Shown here: piece by piece, positions 1-7,900 of the stretch
Numbering within the stretch: position 1 is the stretch's first letter
Layout of the letters: each line of letters begins with the position of its first letter
DNA from: Halorubrum sp. GN11_10-6_MGM
GTDB lineage: Archaea; Halobacteriota; Halobacteria; Halobacteriales; Haloferacaceae
Direction of reading: 5' to 3'
Length of the DNA: 45,607 nt
Assembly: GCF_005435165.1 (NCBI RefSeq)
Contig: NZ_SGUC01000024.1
Span: forward strand, 1-45,607
Position numbers and translations under genes: made by a program
The notes under the pieces: model-generated
Seen by the model: the letters and a program-made list of their open reading frames with translations, nothing else
Told to the model about the DNA's origin: nothing
Database searches by the model: none

Positions 1-262
1 TACTGTTTCGGTAGCCGCCGCATTCAAGAAGTCGTCTACCGAAGCCACATTTTGCAGGGTTGCGCTGGTGTTGGACACACTTTCCGCACCCTGCCGCTTC
101 GTACGTGACGCTTTCTATGACACGCTCAGCTGGTTAAAAAGAGAACTGTATTACCCAATCAAAATGGTTTGGATCTATGGCGCTCTTGTTTGACGTGAAA
201 AACGACAATATAGTTCACTAATACTTACGCGGATTTTTATCTAAAGTACGCTTATTGACCGC
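1..262. other. window-edge segment, no assignable gene
   Basis: Two overlapping plus-strand frames are open from the window edge: one ends in TGA at 106-108, the other in TGA at 191-193. Neither translation resembles a family I recognise. The segment should contain the far end of the IS5-type element, but I find no copy of its terminal repeat here. A possible hairpin pairs TTCGGTAG near base 7 with CTACCGAA near base 37. At 252-262 the sequence CTTATTGACCGC resembles the 12-bp motif found in the left ends of elements B, D and E, but it is single and may be chance. Confidence 0.25.
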
Positions 263-1084
263 TCAGAGTGATCGATCTACGTTATGAATGAGACAGGCGA
301 TGATGAGTTCACGGAACTGCTTCCACCAGCACCGTGACCGGACAAATGCACCGTACTTCCGCTTGAGTGTTGAGTTGACACTCTCGGATTGACTCCGCTG
401 GCCGTAGAGATCAGTGTCTAAGCGTGCGTTCCATGCTCGGTGGAGTGGCGTGAACTCACGGTGCTTAATCAGTGGCCGAATCTCGTGTTGTCGGGCAAGT
501 CGCCTGATTTTCTGGTCGTCGTAGCCCTTGTCACCGAGGAGAACGTCGATATTCTCGGGATTGCGCTTGATCAACGATGGAACGATCTGGCTATCGTGTT
601 TCCGCGTCGTCGTTACGTGTAGATCGAGAATCGCGTTCACTTTCGTATCGACCAGCAGTGTCACTTTGAGCTGCTGAATCGTAAGCTCAGCCCGTTTCGT
701 GTAGTGTTTCGAGGCATGACTCCGGTCGAAACCTGACGCATCGACTCCAACGATACCGTTTGTCGGAAGTAGCGTCGCTGAGAGAGTCAATATAACACGC
801 CAGACAGCCATATCAAGCCGAGTGAACGCCTTACAGAGCGTTGACGGTGTAGGTAGTTCAGCTAATCCAAGAGCTCGACGAATACGTGGCATCTCGATTA
901 ACTCGTCAAGCAGTCCACGGTAGGTCGTATTCTTCCGAACTTTGAGACACAGTAGAACAACGTGCTGCGGAAGTGTATAGCGGTGTTTAGAGAATTTCGA
1001 GGAGTATCGAGACACTGCTCGGCGTGCCAGATGGATCGCCTTCTCAGTAAAACGCAGAATCTGCGACTTCGGGAGGGTCTTCAT
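263..1084 (-). CDS. IS5-family transposase
   Basis: The 273-residue protein is a full-length DDE transposase of the IS5 family, probably the haloarchaeal ISH1 group. The RNase H-like core residues are visible: Asp115 in GVDASGFDRS, Asp185 in LLGDKGYDD and Glu234 in QSESVNSTLKRKYG, with the Y-R/K signature after the glutamate. No frameshift or stop interrupts it, so it may be active even though only one terminal repeat of its element is recognisable. It is the only transposase in the window whose terminal repeat matches the ends of the cargo elements A-E, which makes it a candidate for moving them. Assignment to the IS5 family is firm from the motifs; the subgroup is inferred from length and target-site size. 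Confidence 0.9.
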   Translation of the reverse strand: MKTLPKSQILRFTEKAIHLARRAVSRYSSKFSKHRYTLPQHVVLLCLKVRKNTTYRGLLDELIEMPRIRRALGLAELPTPSTLCKAFTRLDMAVWRVILTLSATLLPTNGIVGVDASGFDRSHASKHYTKRAELTIQQLKVTLLVDTKVNAILDLHVTTTRKHDSQIVPSLIKRNPENIDVLLGDKGYDDQKIRRLARQHEIRPLIKHREFTPLHRAWNARLDTDLYGQRSQSESVNSTLKRKYGAFVRSRCWWKQFRELIIACLIHNVDRSL

Positions 1085-1136
1085 CTCATGGAATTACAGG
1101 ACGAACATGTAACTCTCTGAGGGTTTCAACAAAGCC
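263..1136 (-). mobile_element. IS5-type insertion sequence, one end identified
   Basis: The transposase gene starts 52 bp inside a clear terminal repeat whose outer end is at 1136. Read inward on the minus strand it is GGCTTTGTTGAAACCCTCAG. The opposite end, expected shortly below 263, was not found, so the element may be truncated or its other end strongly diverged. The terminal repeat differs by one base in 20 from the left end of element B. ISH1-group IS5 elements typically make 8-bp target duplications, the size seen around elements B and C. Confidence 0.7.
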
Positions 1137-1185
1137 AACGCAGCAGAAAGAACGATTATAATGGATACACGTTAGATGTTGGAAT

Positions 1186-1539
1186 ATGAGTGCGTCACAG
1201 GGTGAAGCCGATCTCTCGGAGGACGAACGTGCGGGTCTTGAACTGATCCGCGAGACGGGTGGGATTCACCAGAGCGACTTTTGGAAAGAGCTGGGCGTCT
1301 CTTCGCGAAAAGGAAGCCGACTAGTCGAAGGGCTTGAGAGTGCCGGGCTGATTCAGCGTGAGGAAACGGTGTACGGAGGTCAACGGACCTACTATCTCGA
1401 ACCAACAGCATCTGATCGTGACTTTTCACTGCTAATGGCGGGTGACATGCTCTCGCCATTTATCGGTGAGGAAGAAATCGATCCGCAGTCAGACGCCTTC
1501 TCCCAGTGGCTGATGAACCTCACATACGAGGAAGAGTGA
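1186..1539 (+). CDS. small winged helix-turn-helix protein
   Basis: The 117-residue acidic protein has a winged-helix fold pattern over roughly residues 10-75. A helix containing ETGGIHQSDFWKELGVS is followed by a recognition-type helix with SSRKGSRLVEGLESAGLI, then a wing with REETVYGGQRTYYLEP. This matches the MarR/ArsR-like DNA-binding proteins common in haloarchaea. The last 40 residues are acidic and have no recognisable domain. A TATA-like ATTATAA lies about 30 bp before the ATG, consistent with a leaderless transcript. Its neighbours are an IS5 element and cargo element A, so its target genes cannot be inferred from context. It is probably a local transcription regulator. Confidence 0.7.
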   Translation: MSASQGEADLSEDERAGLELIRETGGIHQSDFWKELGVSSRKGSRLVEGLESAGLIQREETVYGGQRTYYLEPTASDRDFSLLMAGDMLSPFIGEEEIDPQSDAFSQWLMNLTYEEE

Positions 1540-1885
1540 CCCTGATCTCGAGGGCTTCTGACAGCTCTTAGTCACCGACTCTCATACTTTTGTATTGGAA
1601 TCTCTCGCATAGGGAGTTCGCTGATTACACCGATAATCAACACACGAGGTCGTTGTTTAACCAACGTAGATGGGGGAACCGTCCAGCATGTTGGCTAATA
1701 TCGCTCACTCTCATGGAGAACTGCTGAAAAACTCATCGCCAGTGGAGTCTGTTATTTCACTTGAAGCAGTGGTGTGTGAGTCCAATACTGTCCCTCCACC
1801 GTTTCCGAAGCTTTTGTTGACGAGCAATCGTGGGAACCCGCACACCACCATGTCCGAAGCTATTCACTAGAGAACAAGCGACTAC
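1540..1885. other. non-coding or decayed stretch
   Basis: Short open frames occur on both strands, but none has a recognisable domain or convincing codon bias. The stretch separates the winged-helix gene from element A. It may be remains of an older gene, but I cannot name one. Confidence 0.4.
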
Positions 1886-2527
1886 TGCTGTGTTGATATC
1901 CAATTTTCCAGATACATTCTCGTCTGCAACAGCCAGTCGACGAGGGCTGCGAGCTGTTTTATAAATTCGTTCCAGAACTATCAAAGATTAATAAGTGATG
2001 GGTAACAGAAGTGGGATATGGAAAAGCATCCGCAACCGCAGCGAGGGACGAACGGAGATGTGATCTGGCACCGAGTCGGAGCATTCTTCATCGACTCGAT
2101 TCTCATGGGGCTAATCTGGGTTCCCGTTATAATTGTCGGGGCAGCTCTTGGTGACCTCGGTTTCCTCGTTCTGGCGTCCGCGGGACTGGTCGCAACATTG
2201 GTTTACGGGTTTCTCCTTGAGGGACTATACGGGTACACACCAGGTAAATACCTACTTGGACTGGTCGTTATCAAGTCCGACGGCTCAAACTGTACGATCG
2301 GCGCGTCAATACTACGGAACTTGTTATGGATCGTTGATGCACTCCCGACGTTCAATCTCGTCGCAATGGTATCAATACTGCTTACAGACGACAACCAACG
2401 GGTCGGTGACCTCGTTGGAGATACAGTCGTCGTCAAGCAACAGTAACCGGAACGGATCGGTCTCTGCTTGACTTGTACTGAGCGATTGGGGTGAAAACTC
2501 TCAACTGCTGAGGATTTCAACAACGGC
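1886..2527. mobile_element. cargo element A (RDD protein), degenerate ends
   Basis: The right-type end begins near 1886. CTGTGTTGATATCC is followed by a stretch that aligns base for base with the right end of element B, including the identical inner block ACAGCCAGTCGA. The left-type end finishes at 2527: on the minus strand TTGTTGAAATCCTCAG, then AGTTGAGAGTTTT, then AATCGCTCAGTACA, matching element B's left end for about 55 bp. The element is about 642 bp and holds only the RDD protein gene. No target duplication is recognisable, and the right tip has drifted, so this is an older insertion than B or C. Confidence 0.7.
2018..2446 (+). CDS. RDD-family membrane protein
   Basis: This 142-residue protein belongs to the RDD family of small membrane proteins. 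The N-terminal helix contains the family's conserved Arg and Asp (HRVGAFFIDSILMG, with hydrophobic residues to about 45), a second hydrophobic segment covers roughly 46-70, GYTPGKYLLGLVVI is the typical middle motif, and DDNQRVGDLVGDTVVV is the typical C-terminal motif. Some RDD proteins are linked to ion or metabolite transport, but the substrate here cannot be told. It is the sole gene of cargo element A and reads from the right end toward the left end. A TATA-like GATTAATAAG at 1987-1996 lies about 27 bp before the start, suggesting its own leaderless promoter. The gene is complete. Confidence 0.85.
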   Translation: MEKHPQPQRGTNGDVIWHRVGAFFIDSILMGLIWVPVIIVGAALGDLGFLVLASAGLVATLVYGFLLEGLYGYTPGKYLLGLVVIKSDGSNCTIGASILRNLLWIVDALPTFNLVAMVSILLTDDNQRVGDLVGDTVVVKQQ

Positions 2528-2851
2528 TTGAAGACCAATTTCGAGTTCTTCAAACCGGCGTCAGATTATCCAGTAGTATGGACACAGACGACTCTCACAG
2601 CGACGTCGTCCCTGGGAGTGATGAGGAACCCGACACGCCGGATGTTGGTGGCTACAACTTTCGCGGAGAATTTGATTTTGACGAGATGCTTGACGCGTAT
2701 GGGACAACGGGGTTCCAGGCGACGCAGCTCGCAGAGGCAATCGACATCGCCGAACGCATGCAGGAGGCGGACGCTACTGTCTACCTCACGTTCACGTCAA
2801 ACATCATCTCGTCGGGGCTGCGCGAGACCGTCGCGTATCTTGTTCGAGAGG

Positions 2852-3249
2852 GGCTTTGTTGAAATCCTCAGAAGTTGATAGTTTTGTGCCTCCAATCGCT
2901 CAGTACAGGGGACTCACGGGTCGCTCAATACAGACGAAGGAGATCTCAACCGGGTCTGGTGGTTTTAATATTGTTGTCAGGAAATGAGCTACCGTGACTC
3001 CAAAAAAGATTCTTACAGTATATATTGCCCTTCCTTGCCTCCTATACGGCGTGTTCTTTCTCTCGGCCCTCACATGGTATTCCGAGATGATTGGGACAGA
3101 TACACTGCGAACCACACATACAGTATTTGCCAGTTATATCGCCCTCATTCTTTACACAAAACGGGACCAACTAACCGCTGAGTAAGCAGTCTCATCGACT
3201 GGCTGTTTCAGGCGATAATATGTCTGAAGAATAGGATTTCAACAAAGCC
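2852..3249. mobile_element. cargo element B, 398 bp, with 8-bp target duplication
   Basis: The element begins GGCTTTGTTGAAATCCTCAG and ends with AGGATTTCAACAAAGCC, a near-perfect terminal inverted repeat of about 16 bp. It is flanked by identical 8-bp duplications TCGAGAGG at 2844-2851 and 3250-3257. The left end contains two copies of a 12-bp motif, TCGCTCAGTACA at 2896 and TCGCTCAATACA at 2921. The right end shares its last 60 bp with element C. It contains one small gene and no transposase. The perfect duplication and intact host-gene halves indicate recent insertion. Confidence 0.93.
2994..3185 (+). CDS. 63-residue two-helix membrane protein (element B cargo)
   Basis: The predicted protein has two hydrophobic segments, about residues 5-26 (ILTVYIALPCLLYGVFFLSA) and 43-55 (TVFASYIALILY), separated by a polar loop, and a short charged tail. 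It starts with GTG; a TATA-like TTTTAATATT lies about 28 bp upstream, in keeping with a leaderless transcript. An overlapping frame on the same strand gives a polar, unconvincing peptide. The gene is the only content of element B and points from left end to right end. Its topology resembles the 55-residue protein in element C, although the sequences are clearly different. I do not recognise a family. Confidence 0.6.
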   Translation: MTPKKILTVYIALPCLLYGVFFLSALTWYSEMIGTDTLRTTHTVFASYIALILYTKRDQLTAE

Positions 3250-4070
3250 TCGAGAGGGGTATGTGGACGTAGTTATTACGACGTCTGGATCGCTCACCGA
3301 GGACGTGATCAAGACGGCAAAGCCATTCAAAATGGGAAAATGGGACGCAGACGAGGCATCGCTCCGTGAGCGTGGGATCAATCGGCTCGGGAATCTCTTC
3401 GTTCCTTCTGACCGGTATGTGTGGTTGGAAGAGTATCTGTATGATTTCTTTGAGGACTTTTTCGCAGAGGAGAAAGTGAGAACACCGACGTCGTTCGCAC
3501 GCGAGTTAGGTGAAACTCTTGAGGATGAGGATTCGGTTCTGAAGCAGGCGGCGGACAACGACGTACCGGTGTACTGTCCAGCGTTGACGGACTCCGAGGT
3601 CGGGAACTTCCTCTACTACTATCGGCAAGGGTACGATTCAGAAGTGGGTATTGAGATTTTGGACGACTATGACTCGCTAATTGAAGATTGGCTGCTCGCG
3701 GACTCGACAGGGCTCATCGCGGTGGGGGGTGGAGTACCGAAACACCATGCAATCATGACGAACCTCTTTCGAGGAGGAGCGGATTACGTGGTGTATATTT
3801 CAACGGGGATGGAGGGTGATGGGTCATTATCGGGAGCACCGCCGAACGAGGCGGTTTCTTGGGGGAAGATCAAAGAAAATCAGACGAACTACACACAAGT
3901 GGAAGCAGAGGCAACACTTGTCTTCCCACTGCTTGTGGCGAAAGCATTCAAACAATAACCTCTCAAACGCCCGTTTCGGGTCTGCTATGCTCTCGAGTGG
4001 GCGGAATTAGCGCAATAATCACGACCACAGATGCCTCGATTGTACAACAGGATTCGCGACGGTCAGCCGT

Positions 4071-4193
4071 TCAGTTGTCGTCAGCGTCGTCGTCGTCGTC
4101 ACGCTGGCGGCCTTTCGAGACCCGTTCGCCCCCGCTGAGGAGGCTCTCACGCGCCTTCTCTCGATCGGATTTCTCTTCGCTTTCTGCGCTCAT
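4071..4193 (-). CDS. small acidic protein, 40 residues
   Basis: The frame from ATG at 4193 encodes a highly charged protein beginning MSAESEEKSDREKARESLL and ending in a run of aspartates (DDDDDADDN). It has no hydrophobic segment or cysteine and no family I recognise. Support for a real gene comes from position: a TATA-like TTATACAC (minus strand, 4215-4222) is centred 25 bp before the ATG, the spacing of leaderless haloarchaeal promoters, just beyond the end of the membrane-protein gene. The frame extends further upstream without a stop, but the promoter favours this start. Co-location with the restriction cluster hints at an accessory role, which is inference only. Confidence 0.5.
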   Translation of the reverse strand: MSAESEEKSDREKARESLLSGGERVSKGRQRDDDDDADDN

Positions 4194-4214
4194 ACAATCC
4201 ACTTGTACAGTCAA

Positions 4215-4222
4215 GTGTATAA
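4215..4222 (-). promoter_or_regulatory. TATA-like box for the 40-residue acidic protein
   Basis: The minus-strand sequence TTATACAC is centred about 25 bp before the ATG at 4193, which matches the usual haloarchaeal TATA-to-start distance for leaderless genes. No purine-rich element clearly upstream was confirmed. Confidence 0.45.
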
Positions 4223-4230
4223 TCGTTGGG

Positions 4231-4911
4231 TCAACGCCACTCTTGGATGTCAACAATCGCTCTGTGGACCTGCGTGACCAGTCCGGACACCCAGACGACG
4301 CCTCCTAGCAGCCCGATTGATGACAGCCAGAGCCAGATCGGGACAGAACCCGAAACACCTTCATAAATCCCCAGCACGAACGAGACGATCGCCGTGACAA
4401 TCAAGACGATTGTCAACTGGATCAGTGGGATGTTCCGGAGGTTCGTACTCCGATTGAAATTGATCCGCATTATGTAGTTCTTCACGAGCAGTTCTTCGGT
4501 CTCGTCTCGTGTGAACTCGGCTTTGAGTAGATTCGTGAGGTTGTCAGAACTCACACCAACGTCGAGTTCCGACGCGGTGTAGGTCATCGCTGCGAAGGCC
4601 GTCGAGAGGACCAACGCACCGATTCCGATCTCTGTATAAAGGTTCACAAACGGCTCGACGTTTCCGAGTCCCGTCTCGGACTCGGGCCCGACCTGTATTG
4701 CGATCGATAGCACGGAAATGAGGATACCGATCAGTGCGACGTTGAGTCGGAGTATCTTACTCGCCTTCGTGTCGATGTCGTTGAGCGTCTCGCGCTGTGC
4801 GTTGACGGTTTCGCGAGCTTCCGATCGCAACTCGACGAGCTGCTCTGTGTCACCGCCGAAGTCCACGTTACCGAGTTCCTCTTTCAACTCGGTCGGATCG
4901 CGACTTGCCAT
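4231..4911 (-). CDS. four-helix membrane protein, possible Pycsar/SLATT-like effector
   Basis: This 226-residue protein has a charged, helical N-terminal half (residues 1-50, ending NAQRETLNDIDTKASKILRL). Four membrane segments follow at about 53-74, 95-113, 161-186 and 190-215. The arrangement of an amphipathic helix running into a membrane helix through a DTKASKIL motif resembles the membrane domains of Pycsar effectors (PycTM) and SLATT proteins, which depolarise membranes in antiviral systems. That resemblance is by eye only. The ATG lies 2 bp after the stop of the Type IIG restriction enzyme gene, so the two are almost certainly cotranscribed. No nucleotide cyclase is nearby, so a classical Pycsar system is not present. 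It could instead be an anchoring or immunity partner of the enzyme. Confidence 0.75.
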   Translation of the reverse strand: MASRDPTELKEELGNVDFGGDTEQLVELRSEARETVNAQRETLNDIDTKASKILRLNVALIGILISVLSIAIQVGPESETGLGNVEPFVNLYTEIGIGALVLSTAFAAMTYTASELDVGVSSDNLTNLLKAEFTRDETEELLVKNYIMRINFNRSTNLRNIPLIQLTIVLIVTAIVSFVLGIYEGVSGSVPIWLWLSSIGLLGGVVWVSGLVTQVHRAIVDIQEWR

Positions 4912-4913
4912 CG

Positions 4914-7900
4914 TCAGTTCACAGCCTCCTCGACTATCTCGATCTCCTCGTCGGTGAGCCCGTACAGCTCGTAGACAATCTCGTCGATCAGGTCGTCGGT
5001 CTTCTCGATCTTCTCGTCAAGCTCCTCGGCACGCTCGACCGCCCGGAGGTAATTCTCTAGGTCGTCAGCCACGTCGTCGACATCGGGCAACTCGATCACC
5101 TTCAACCGGTCGACGAGCGAGTTCGTCTTCGTCGCCGCCTCGCGGAAGTTCGCGAAGCCGCCCGCCTCGTCGACGGCGACCGGAACGAAGTGCTCGATCA
5201 GATCCGCCTCCGGCTCCGTGAGATCCGTGATCCGGAACGCGGGCAGGGGGTCCGTCTCGGTGTATCCCCACTGGTCCGTCTCGTGCGCGTCTTCGTTTTC
5301 AGGCTTGTAGCGAGCAGTGGCTTTGATCAGGACGGTGTTGGAGGATTCGCGCTCAACTGAAACACTACCTGTTTTCAGATTCGGGTAATCTTCAGTAGTT
5401 TTGTTGAGTATCGAATCTGTTTGGGCTGTCGGTTGGAGAAGTCCAACTGAACTGATCTCTACGTCATAGCTCGTGTTTCCGAGATATTGTTGGAAATTCA
5501 GATTGAACCCTGATCGCTTATTTTTGTACTCAATGAGTGGGTCTACAACGCTTTCAATAAGTTCATACGACGAACCTGCCTCAGATAGGTGTTCAGAAAC
5601 TTGTGGAGGATAGTCCTCTTCACTGAAGCTTGAGAGATCGACACTCTCTGAATCTAATATGATGGGCAGTGATTCAAGATGAGATTGCTGTAGATGGGGG
5701 AACTTGATCTCATCATTTTGGAACGCATGAAGATACCAAAATGAGAGGAGGCGGGCAGGGAGTAGGCCACAGAGATAGTCCAGATTTTCACCACACTGCA
5801 TATGATAGACCATATTCGTCGAGTAGTATCCGTGTGTGTCCTTGCCGATAATCAACTCAGAGGCCAAAAATCGGACCAGCAGTTTCGGTGCCTCCTCGTA
5901 TATTTCTCGACCTTTTAGGGTATCCTCATCGATCGCATTTAGATCGATATGCTGTCCGGAGTGTTTCACGTAGTGTCGATTGACATCCCTGTGGTCGACA
6001 ATTGGTCTGGTCGACTCAGATGCTTGGTCACTGATTGACGCATGATTCATACCACACTCTGCACCGCGATTAATCGATACGTGAGGTCCGAGTCGCGTTG
6101 TAGACGACCTGTTTATTTTATCCACAAGATCTATTTGGGATTGGGAGCTGTTGACCGGGAAGATTGTAAACGGCATCGCAGGAAGCAGGCTATCACTTAC
6201 CTCCCACGTTTCGATCTGGTTCTTATTTTGCCGTTCGCCCATCAGGGTCGGAGTGTCTGTGCTATCGTTTCTGGACAACAGAATGAGCGCATCGTTGTTG
6301 ACTCCCTCAAAAGCTACACCGAGGTCGATTGCCTGCGACAGCTTCCGGTCAGTAGCTAGCCGCTTCCTCAGGTCTTCATATGATTCATTCGTCGCGATTC
6401 TTTTTGGAACTACGAAACACAGAGGATCGGAACCACCAGAGAGCTTGATCCCTCTCTCAAGGAGTACTGCAGCAAGGTCAAATTGACCGACAGCAGACAC
6501 GTACTCCTCGCGCATATAACTCACCAAATCATCGGGCATACTTCCGGTTCGTGTCCCCATCCACGGAGGGTTTCCAACGACCGTATCGAAGCCCAACTCT
6601 GCCTTCTTTTTTCCATCCCGATTGAAGAATACCTCGGGGAACTCCAGTTCCCAATGGAAGAAGTCCTGCTCCTCGGCGGTCGCCTGTGCAGGTTTGAACC
6701 AATCCGTTTTCTCAATCTCTGCCCAGTCGTCTCCATCTTCGATCGCACCCGCCATCTGCTCGTAGGCGTCCTCGGGCACGTCGCAGCCGAACTCCTCGGC
6801 CGTGTGGACGTTCGCAAGTTGGAACAGCCGCTGATACAGCGGGTCCTCGCGAATTTCCTCGTACAGTTCCTCCATCGACTTCACGCTCTCCAAGGAGTCG
6901 TTGTCGAACGCGAGGAGATCCGACATCAGCTCCATCACGTGTTCGAGCGTGTCCTGCCGGACTCGTGCGAAGGCTTGCGTCAGCGTGAGCTGGCCGCCAT
7001 TCTCCTCCGTGTCGTCCGAGAGGACCTCCGTGATGTCGCTACCGACGAGCGAGTTCCCGGTTTTTAGGTGGTGGTCTAAGAACGCGAGCGGCTGGTCCGC
7101 CGCGAGGGTTTCCAACCACATCGAGAGCTTCGACAGCTCGACCGCCATCCCATTCAGGTCGACACCGTAGATGACTTCCTTGGAGATGTCACGGCGGATG
7201 TCCTGCTCATCGTACGACTGGATCTCCTGTTCGCGAACGACGCTCATCACCTGCTCGGTGAGGTAGCCCGTGGCCTTCGTCAGGAAGTGACCCGATCCCA
7301 TCGCCGGGTCGAGGATTGTCAGGCCCTTCACCTCCTGCCAGAACTCGACAAAGTACTTCCGGTCGCTCGGTTCTAGCCCCTCCTCGCGGAGTTTCGAATC
7401 GATCTCATCGATCAGCGGGTCGACCGTCTCCTCAACGATGTAGGTGACCACGTAGTCCGGGGTGTAGTACGCCCCCGTGGCTTTGCGCTCGCCCTCGTCA
7501 TTGACGACGTATAGCCCACCCTCGTCGACGACCTCGACCGCGTCAGCGACCGACACCTCGTCGCCCGGCTTCCACACCTGTCCACCATCCTCCGCGACCG
7601 CGGCGACGCCCTCTGGCCCCGCAATTCGGAACTCGTGTTCGAGCAGCCCTTCGTAGATCGATCCGAGGTGTCGCGTGTCGAGGTCAGCGTAGTCCGCTGG
7701 GACGTGCTCGCCCTCGTCGTTCTCTGTCGTCGACAACCAGAAAATCACCTCTGCAATGTACGGGTCCTTCACCTCGTGTTCGGTGAGGAACGCGTGATCC
7801 TCGTGGCTGAATAGCCCACCGTTGTACGGCGGGATGTCGAGGTCCTCTTCGCCCTCGTCAATCAGCTCGAACAGCTCGGAGAGCCGCCCCCAAATCGATG

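Larger units (their letters stand above)
2578..3958 (+). pseudogene. dys: deoxyhypusine synthase gene split by element B
   Basis: Two fragments, 2578-2851 and 3258-3958, join in frame when the insertion and one copy of its target duplication are removed. The result is an open frame of 324 residues, the usual size for archaeal deoxyhypusine synthase. This enzyme transfers an aminobutyl group to a lysine of translation factor aIF5A, the first step of hypusine formation. Family motifs lie on both sides of the break: LTFTSNIISSGLRE before it, then VVITTSGSLTEDVIK, AVGGGVPKHH, and EAVSWGKIKEN with the catalytic lysine at joined residue 295. As the sequence stands, translation of the first part stops 11 residues after the break at TGA 2860-2862. 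No other inactivating change is visible. The factor is normally essential, so an intact copy elsewhere, or precise excision, would be expected. Confidence 0.9.

Noticed and set aside
179-200. GGCGCTCTTGTTTGACG as the missing end of the IS5-type element
   Set aside because: It aligns with the terminal repeat only when gaps are allowed, and the flanks show no 8-bp duplication.
2528-2878. A 116-codon plus-strand frame overlapping the first part of the deoxyhypusine synthase gene
   Set aside because: It is an Arg/Ser/Thr-rich shadow in another frame; the synthase frame has clear family motifs.
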